A stretch of DNA of 64,000 bases. It comes from Stagnihabitans tardus. GTDB taxonomy: Bacteria; Pseudomonadota; Alphaproteobacteria; Rhodobacterales; Rhodobacteraceae. Location of the stretch: positions 124,001 through 188,000 of the forward strand of contig NZ_JAABNR010000007.1 in the NCBI RefSeq assembly GCF_009925085.1, written 5' to 3'. Positions 59,680 through 64,000 of this stretch are shown here, one piece after another. The translations under genes and the position numbers were made by a program. Position 1 is the first letter of the stretch; every line of letters starts with the position of its first letter. The notes beneath the pieces are model-generated. The model was given only the letters and a program-made list of their open reading frames with translations. It had not been told where the DNA came from and ran no database searches.

Positions 59680-60651
59680 TTACCTCAGCCAATACCCCTC
59701 GCGTTTCAGCGTGTTGCGGATCACCTGTTCGCGGGCGGGCAGGTCGTTTTGATCAAACAGCGCCCGGGCCTTGCGGCCGTGGCGTTGCAGCACGAGCCGC
59801 CGATAGGGTTCGTATTCCTTGACCAGTTGTCGCAGGGCCTTGTCCTCGAAGAGGCTCTCCAGCACCTCCACCGCCCGGTCGCTTTCCTTGGCGTAGAGGA
59901 GCGGGATGGCGCGGTAATGGCAGGTGGCGGTGGTGTCCATGGCGGCAAGCTCGGGGCCAGGGCGGCCGCCACCGAAGGAATGGATCACCAGGGGCAGGGT
60001 GACCTGGTCAAGCCAGGGGTCGAGCTCTTGCAGGATCAGGGGCTCGGGCGGCTGGGCCTTGATCGCCTGGGCCCAGGTGAGGAAGCGTTCGCCAAAGGCC
60101 CGGGGGCTTTGGTGGAAGAACCAGCCGGCGTTGAAATAGAGATGGCGCTGCCAGTAGTCCTGCGGTTGGCTCAGGTCCAGGGTCGGTGCCATGTCGAGGC
60201 CGAAGCGGTCGTAAAGCGAGCCCCAGATCTCGGCATAACTGGGCCCGTAGAGCTCGATCTTGGGCCAGGTCCCCTCGCGCTTCATCGAGGCCGAGGGCCG
60301 CGCGAAGTCGAAGGGGATCTGCGAGAGGGGGGAGAGGACCAGGGTATCGGTGTCAAGGAAGAGGAAGGGCTCGTCGGGCAGGGCCGCCAGGGCCTCGATC
60401 TTGTTGCCATAGGGGTAGCTCTGGCCGAAGACCTTGTTTTCAAAGGGCAGGATCTCGGCCCCCATGGCTTGCAGCGCCTTGGCCTGGGGTTCGGGGACCT
60501 TCGTCTCGGCCTGCCAGCGCGCGCCGGTGGGTTCGGCGATGAAGACGCGGCCCTGAAAGCCCGGGTCGTTCTGGCGCAGCGAGGCCACCAGCAGGAGCGC
60601 CTCATGCGCGAGGCGGCCGTTTTGTCCGATGGCCAGGAGGTTGAAGCTCAT
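59680..60651 (-). CDS. Glycosyltransferase-like protein
   Basis: Protein of 323 residues with a GT-A style N-terminal part: LAIGQNGRLAHEALLLVASL, then the DTD metal motif in FLFLDTDTLVLSPLSQIP near residue 100. No membrane helix or signal. It overlaps the dimethylarginine hydrolase gene by 4 bases. The acceptor and sugar donor are unknown, and the family is not one I can name with certainty. Confidence 0.65.
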   Translation of the reverse strand: MSFNLLAIGQNGRLAHEALLLVASLRQNDPGFQGRVFIAEPTGARWQAETKVPEPQAKALQAMGAEILPFENKVFGQSYPYGNKIEALAALPDEPFLFLDTDTLVLSPLSQIPFDFARPSASMKREGTWPKIELYGPSYAEIWGSLYDRFGLDMAPTLDLSQPQDYWQRHLYFNAGWFFHQSPRAFGERFLTWAQAIKAQPPEPLILQELDPWLDQVTLPLVIHSFGGGRPGPELAAMDTTATCHYRAIPLLYAKESDRAVEVLESLFEDKALRQLVKEYEPYRRLVLQRHGRKARALFDQNDLPAREQVIRNTLKREGYWLR

Positions 60652-61436
60652 GACGGCGAGAAGCGCAAGGACAGGCAGGACATGCCGCCGTCGAGTTTCG
60701 CGCATTCGGTGTTGCCGATCTCGACCACCTTGTAGCCCTGGGCCAAAAGCGTGTCGCGGGTGCGCGGGAAGCCCTGGGGCATGATCACCGCATCGTTGAA
60801 GCGGATCGTGTTGGCGCAGGGCTCCTCGCCCTCGGCCACAGGGATCACCCGGTAGCCCTCGAAGCAGCCCGAGGCGGCGAGGCGGGTGGTGGAGAGGATC
60901 GTCTCGGCATCCAGAAGCGAGCAGTCGGTCTTGAAGTGCAACACGCCCGGCGGGGTGAAGACCTCGCGCACCTTGTAGTCCCAGAGCGCGACGCGGGCCG
61001 CGAGTTCGGCAATCCCGGTGGCATTGGTGCGGGCCGAGCGGCCCACGAGGATCTCGGTCTCGGTCGTCAGGATATCGCCGCCCTCGATGAAGCTCTCGGG
61101 GTTCTCGATATGCAGGACATGTTTGTAAAGCGCTTGCAGGTGGGGGGCCATGCGGGCGGCCTCGCCCAGCCGCGAGGGCGCGCCGGGGCGCATCACCACG
61201 GCGCCTTCGGGCAGGCAAAGGGCCGTGTCCTCGACGAAAACGCTGTCGGGGAAGTCTTCCAGCGCCTCGAGCTCCACCACCGTGGCCCCGGTGGCCTTCA
61301 GCGCCGCGATGTAATCGGCATGGTGCTGGGTCATCAGCGCCAGCGAGGGCGTGCCGGTGTCGACGGCGCGCAGGCCCGCGACGATGGAGGCCGAGGGTTT
61401 GCGGGTGATGGCATGGGTGAAGGTGAAGGAACGCAT
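60648..61436 (-). CDS. ddaH: Dimethylarginine dimethylaminohydrolase
   Basis: Amidinotransferase-fold hydrolase of 262 residues converting methylated arginine to citrulline and methylamine. The catalytic set is visible: FPDSVFVED, EGGDIL, the active His in GVLHFKTD and the nucleophile Cys in GGMSCLSLRF at the C-terminus. Length fits Pseudomonas DDAH (about 254). Coupled by ATGA to the glycosyltransferase-like gene. Confidence 0.9.
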   Translation of the reverse strand: MRSFTFTHAITRKPSASIVAGLRAVDTGTPSLALMTQHHADYIAALKATGATVVELEALEDFPDSVFVEDTALCLPEGAVVMRPGAPSRLGEAARMAPHLQALYKHVLHIENPESFIEGGDILTTETEILVGRSARTNATGIAELAARVALWDYKVREVFTPPGVLHFKTDCSLLDAETILSTTRLAASGCFEGYRVIPVAEGEEPCANTIRFNDAVIMPQGFPRTRDTLLAQGYKVVEIGNTECAKLDGGMSCLSLRFSPS

Positions 61437-61572
61437 CTTGGGCCTTTGACATCTGGCCCGGGAGCGGTCCCGGGCTTTGGGCGGCCCGCCTGGGGCCTTT
61501 GGCTCTCCATATCAGCGGGGCGCGGTTTGGGGAACACCCCAGAGGGGGGCAAGGGCAGGGCAGAAACGACCG

Positions 61573-61594
61573 CGGGCCCCCCGAAGGGAGCCCG
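61573..61594 (-). terminator. Hairpin behind tRNA-Tyr
   Basis: On the minus strand CGGGCTCCC pairs with GGGGGCCCG (one G-T pair) around TTCG, 24 bases after the tRNA 3' end. A further stem, GCCCGGGA / TCCCGGGC, lies at 61459-61478. Confidence 0.5.
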
Positions 61595-61617
61595 AAAGGT
61601 CAGTCATATCAGGAAGA

Positions 61618-61701
61618 TGGTGGGCGACCCTGGAATCGAACCAGGCATGAGTCGCCTCGGGAGAGTTACAGTCTCCTGCCGCACCTTGCAGCTCGTCGCC
61701 C
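61618..61701 (-). tRNA. tRNA-Tyr (GTA), unusual D-arm
   Basis: 84 bases with encoded CCA. Acceptor GGGCGAC pairs with GTCGCCC, discriminator A. Anticodon stem GGAGA/TCTCC holds the loop CTGTAAC, anticodon GTA. The variable arm is long (14 bases, stem GAG/CTC with GCGA loop), as in class II tyrosine tRNAs. T-arm CCTGG-TTCGATT-CCAGG. The D-arm is odd: position 8 is G, not U, and the arm folds as GCTGC/GCGGC around a five-base loop with GG. Confidence 0.8.
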
Positions 61702-61903
61702 ACTGGGAGGGGGGAATACTGGGGCCTGCGGGGGGCGTCAAGGGGGGGGCGGCAGGGTTTTTCGCTTTGTCCGCGCGGCCGGGGGCGGGTGGGGTCTGGG
61801 CCTCTCCCCGCCAAGATCGGCGCGGATGGGCGCAGGCCTTGGGTTTTTTCATCTTGCCTGAAGGTGCGGGGCGGTTCAGATGGGGGGAAAGATGAGGGTG
61901 ATG

Positions 61904-62683
61904 ATGAAGACCAAGCCGGATTGGGTGATCGACAAGGAAAAGGCGCGGCGGAACGAGGCGCGCGAGACGGTGTGGCTCTTCGGCATCCATGCGGTGCGCG
62001 ATGCGCTGATGAACCCCAGGCGCGAGAAGCTGCGGCTGGTCCTGACCAAGAACGCCTTCGACCGGCTGGAAGAGGCGGTGACGGCTTCGGGGCTGACGCC
62101 CGAGGTGGTGGAGCCGCGCAAGTTCCAGGTGCCGATCGCCGAGGATTCGGTCCACCAGGGGGCGGCGCTCGAGGTGCGGCCCCTGAACTGGGGCAAGCTC
62201 GACGACCTTGCGATCTCGGGCGAGGGGGATCCCTTGGTGGTCTGCCTCGACCGGGTGACCGATCCGCATAACGTGGGGGCGGTGCTGCGTTCGGCCGAGG
62301 TTTTCGGCGCAAGGGCAGTGATCGCGCCGCGCCACCATTCTGCGCCCGAGACCGGGGCGCTCGCCAAGACCGCCTCGGGCGCGCTGGAGCGGCAGCCCTA
62401 CCTGCGGGTGGCGAACCTCTCCGAGGCGATGGTCTCGTTGCGGGACGCGGGCTATGTGCTGATCGGGCTGGATGGCGACGGGACGGTGACGCTCTCCGAG
62501 GCCCTGGCCACGGCGGGCAAGCGCCCCGTGGCGCTGGTGCTCGGGGCCGAGGGTCCGGGCCTCCGCGACAAGACGCGCGAGACCTGCGACGTGATCGCGC
62601 GGATCCCCTTTGCGGGGGGCTTTGGGTCCTTGAACGTGTCGAACGCGGCGGCGGTGGGGCTTTACGCGGCCAGCCAGCGCTGA
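61904..62683 (+). CDS. rlmB: 23S rRNA 2'-O-methyltransferase, RlmB/TrmH family
   Basis: SPOUT methyltransferase of 259 residues. N-terminal substrate-binding part (LFGIHAVRDALMNPRREKLRL) and C-terminal knot with LDRVTDPHNVGAVLRSAEVFGA, LVLGAEGPGLRDKTRETCD and SLNVSNAAAVGLY. It methylates G2251 of 23S rRNA in E. coli. Four in-frame ATGs occur in 25 bases; 61904 has GAGGG at good spacing, and 61892 is the alternative. Divergent from tRNA-Tyr. Confidence 0.9.
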   Translation: MKTKPDWVIDKEKARRNEARETVWLFGIHAVRDALMNPRREKLRLVLTKNAFDRLEEAVTASGLTPEVVEPRKFQVPIAEDSVHQGAALEVRPLNWGKLDDLAISGEGDPLVVCLDRVTDPHNVGAVLRSAEVFGARAVIAPRHHSAPETGALAKTASGALERQPYLRVANLSEAMVSLRDAGYVLIGLDGDGTVTLSEALATAGKRPVALVLGAEGPGLRDKTRETCDVIARIPFAGGFGSLNVSNAAAVGLYAASQR

Positions 62684-62769
62684 GGCCCCGCGTTTTCTGC
62701 GAGAATTGGGGGGCGGGACCGGCGCGGCTTTCCGCTGGGGACCGCTTCATCCATCGGAGGGGCGGCCTT

Positions 62770-62950
62770 CGGTTGGGCCTGCTCTGCCGACTGCGCGGCT
62801 CCGCCTGTCCGGCTGGACCTGCCCCGCCGACTGGAGGATGGACCCTCTCCGACGGCCTCCGGTGGGGCCGCGGGCGCCCATGTCCCAGGTCTGGCAGTCG
62901 GCAGGGCCCGGGGTCGGGATTTGCAGGAGGGGCGCAGTCGGCAGCCCCCC
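62770..62950. repeat. CCGACTG intergenic element, copy B
   Basis: Forward GCCGACTG at 62786-62793 and 62826-62833, inverted CAGTCGGC at 62895-62902 and 62935-62942. The block GCTCTGCCGACTGCG (62781-62795) and the block CAGTCGGCAGGGCC (62895-62908) are identical to copy A, and TTGCAGGA lies between the two inverted motifs in both. Confidence 0.6.
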
Positions 62951-63107
62951 TTGGCCGCAGGCCACAGACTTGTGATCGCCTCCCGCCGGTAACGCATCTT
63001 TAACGAGTGTTGCGCGATCATATCTCTTGCACGAAGGCCGGCCCGGAACGCCCCCTTCGGTTCACTGTCCCTCGTTCCGCACCTTGGCGCCCGGGCCCTC
63101 CTTGGGC

Positions 63108-63161
63108 GCCTTTTCTTTGCCCCCCGCCTTTTCTTTGACCCCCGCCTTTTCTTTGCCCCTC
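63108..63161. repeat. Three 18-base tandem repeats
   Basis: Units at 63108-63125, 63126-63143 and 63144-63161, each GCCTTTTCTTTG followed by a C-rich end. Units differ at 1 or 2 positions. They end 38 bases before the CoA-binding protein gene. Confidence 0.75.
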
Positions 63162-63199
63162 GCCCGTGCTGTTCTGCCCCAAAGCCACGGAGGTGCCGC

Positions 63200-63610
63200 A
63201 TGGATGAGCTGATCACCAGGATCCTGACCGAAACCAGGGTCATCGCCCTCGTGGGCTGGTCTCCCAAGCCCGACCGCCCCAGCCACCGCGTCGCGGCCTT
63301 CCTCTCCAGCCGCTACCGGGTGATTCCCGTCAATCCCGGGGCGGCAGGCCAGGTAACCTCCTGGGGCGAGACCGTCCGCGCGCGGCTTTCCGACATCGAA
63401 GTCCCGGTCGACATGGTCGATATCTTCCGCAACTCCGAGGACGCCGGCCAAGTGGTGGACGAGGCCCTGTCCCATCTCACCGGCCGCCGCGCCATCTGGA
63501 TGCAGCTGGGCGTGGTCAACGAACCCGCCGCCGCAAGGGCCGGGGCGGCAGGGCTCGAGGTCGTCATGGACCGCTGCCCGGCCATCGAAATCCCTCGGCT
63601 GGGGCTCTAG
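63200..63610 (+). CDS. CoA-binding domain protein
   Basis: Small Rossmann-fold protein of 136 residues of the YccU type (IALVGWSPKPDRPSHRVAAFL, YRVIPVNPG, VDMVDIFRNSEDAGQVVDEAL, MQLGVVNEPAA). It binds CoA; the biological role of the family is unclear. Ribosome binding site GGAGGTGCCGC. Next gene is purQ in the same direction, 249 bases away across stacked hairpins. Confidence 0.9.
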   Translation: MDELITRILTETRVIALVGWSPKPDRPSHRVAAFLSSRYRVIPVNPGAAGQVTSWGETVRARLSDIEVPVDMVDIFRNSEDAGQVVDEALSHLTGRRAIWMQLGVVNEPAAARAGAAGLEVVMDRCPAIEIPRLGL

Positions 63611-63614
63611 CCAT

Positions 63615-63767
63615 CGGGGGGCTGCAAGCCCCCCGAACCCCCCGCCCGGGGAAGGCCAAGGCCTCCCCCGGACCCCCTCCTTTCAACTTGGCGCAAATAT
63701 CCAGGGGGATTTTCAAGGGGAGCCTGCTCCCCTTGAAGCGGGGGGTTCGGGGGGCGGCAGCCCCCCG
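63615..63767. repeat. Stacked GC hairpins with an 18-base inverted repeat before purQ
   Basis: Local stems: CGGGGGGCT / AGCCCCCCG (63615-63635), TTCAAGGGGAGC / GCTCCCCTTGAA (63712-63737), CGGGGGGC / GCCCCCCG (63748-63767). A perfect 18-base inverted repeat links 63628-63645 with 63738-63755, so the outer arms can pair locally or with each other. The dispersed motif 63679-63702 sits in the middle. Confidence 0.6.
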
Positions 63768-63859
63768 ATCGGGCCCCGTCTCCCTCTGGCCAAGCCCGCC
63801 CATTTGCGTTATCCCCCCGCCATCCCAGCCCCGCCTTCCCTGTCTCGAGGAGCCCCTGC

Positions 63860-64000
63860 ATGAAAGCCGCCGTCGTCACCTTCCCCGGGTCCAACTGCGA
63901 CCGCGACCTTGCCACGGCCTTCGAAAAGATGGGCTTCCAGGTCACGCGCGTCTGGCACAAGGACAGCGCCTTGCCGGAGGGGACCGATGTCGTGGGCCTG
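63860..64000 (+). CDS. purQ: Phosphoribosylformylglycinamidine synthase subunit PurQ, 5' end only
   Basis: The first 47 codons are in the window; the gene runs off the right edge. MKAAVVTFPGSNCDRDL is the PurQ N-terminus, a class I glutamine amidotransferase that supplies ammonia to PurL in purine synthesis. GAGGAG precedes the ATG. The catalytic Cys is outside the window. Confidence 0.93.
   Translation, partial: MKAAVVTFPGSNCDRDLATAFEKMGFQVTRVWHKDSALPEGTDVVGL

Larger units (their letters stand above)
62684..63199. other. Gene-free stretch after rlmB
   Basis: 516 bases without a credible gene on either strand. It holds the second CCGACTG element (62770-62950) and three 18-base tandem repeats (63108-63161). 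Around 62950-63030 it is less GC-rich (GCATCTTTAACGAG) without a convincing promoter. Confidence 0.7.

Noticed and set aside
61618-61701. Selenocysteine tRNA
   Set aside because: The D-arm and position 8 are Sec-like, but the anticodon is GTA, the acceptor is 7 pairs and the variable arm is short for selC.

Overview
The window is GC-rich, densely coded DNA from a Rhodobacterales-type alphaproteobacterium. The grounds are the cyo quinol oxidase edge, a SUV3-like helicase / S4-domain / FdxA / CarD gene string, a TIM-like plus RpiB-like erythritol operon as in rhizobia and Brucella, and RIME-like and Rhodobacteraceae-style intergenic palindromes. No phage, insertion sequence, transposase, CRISPR array or rRNA was seen. 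One tRNA gene is present.

Layout. 1-2.7 kb: the 5' end of cyoB, then cyoA, and a divergent MFS transporter. 2.8-14.7 kb: a PAS-PAS-GGDEF-EAL protein overlapping a SorC-type regulator, then a CocE-like hydrolase, an AstE/aspartoacylase-like deacylase and a complete oligopeptide-type ABC transporter, which reads as a regulated uptake-and-hydrolysis operon of unknown substrate. 14.7-22 kb (minus strand): an erythritol operon eryA-eryB-eryC-(iron alcohol dehydrogenase)-eryD-eryH-eryI. 22.5-26.6 kb (plus): a DUF2291 protein and an RbsABC-type transporter, probably eryEFG. 26.7-30.7 kb: a DeoR regulator with a second kinase and a second GlpD-like oxidase. 30.7-35.4 kb (minus): a fucose-isomerase-like protein, a two-subunit transketolase and a glycerol-kinase-like kinase. 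35.7-40.7 kb (plus): a second sugar ABC transporter with its own DUF2291 lipoprotein and a DeoR regulator. 40.8-43 kb: nrdR, a D-erythronate-dehydrogenase-like gene and an SDR. 43-64 kb: mostly housekeeping (lysophospholipase, SCP2, TPR, helicase, S4, ferredoxin, CarD, CobT, Kef antiporter, a large one-pass PilM/GspL-GspC-like protein, SIMPL protein, MetY, Lrp/LysE pair, glycosyltransferase, DDAH, tRNA-Tyr, RlmB, CoA-binding protein, 5' end of purQ).

How it works together. The 14.7-43 kb block is a sugar and polyol catabolic island: three FGGY kinases, two FAD phospho-polyol oxidases, two binding-protein transporters with DUF2291 partners, two DeoR regulators, EryD, and enzymes that lead to erythrose 4-phosphate or through a transketolase to pentose and triose phosphates. 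The erythritol route follows the known Brucella scheme. The isomerase-kinase-split-transketolase module has the same logic as the non-oxidative D-apiose route and is the best candidate for a little-described pathway.

The gaps between genes carry several repeat families: GTAG-type REP palindromes at 49.6-59.7 kb, a CCGACTG element present twice, a RIME-like palindrome that closes two convergent genes, and a palindromic element whose second copy lies in frame inside the CocE-like gene.
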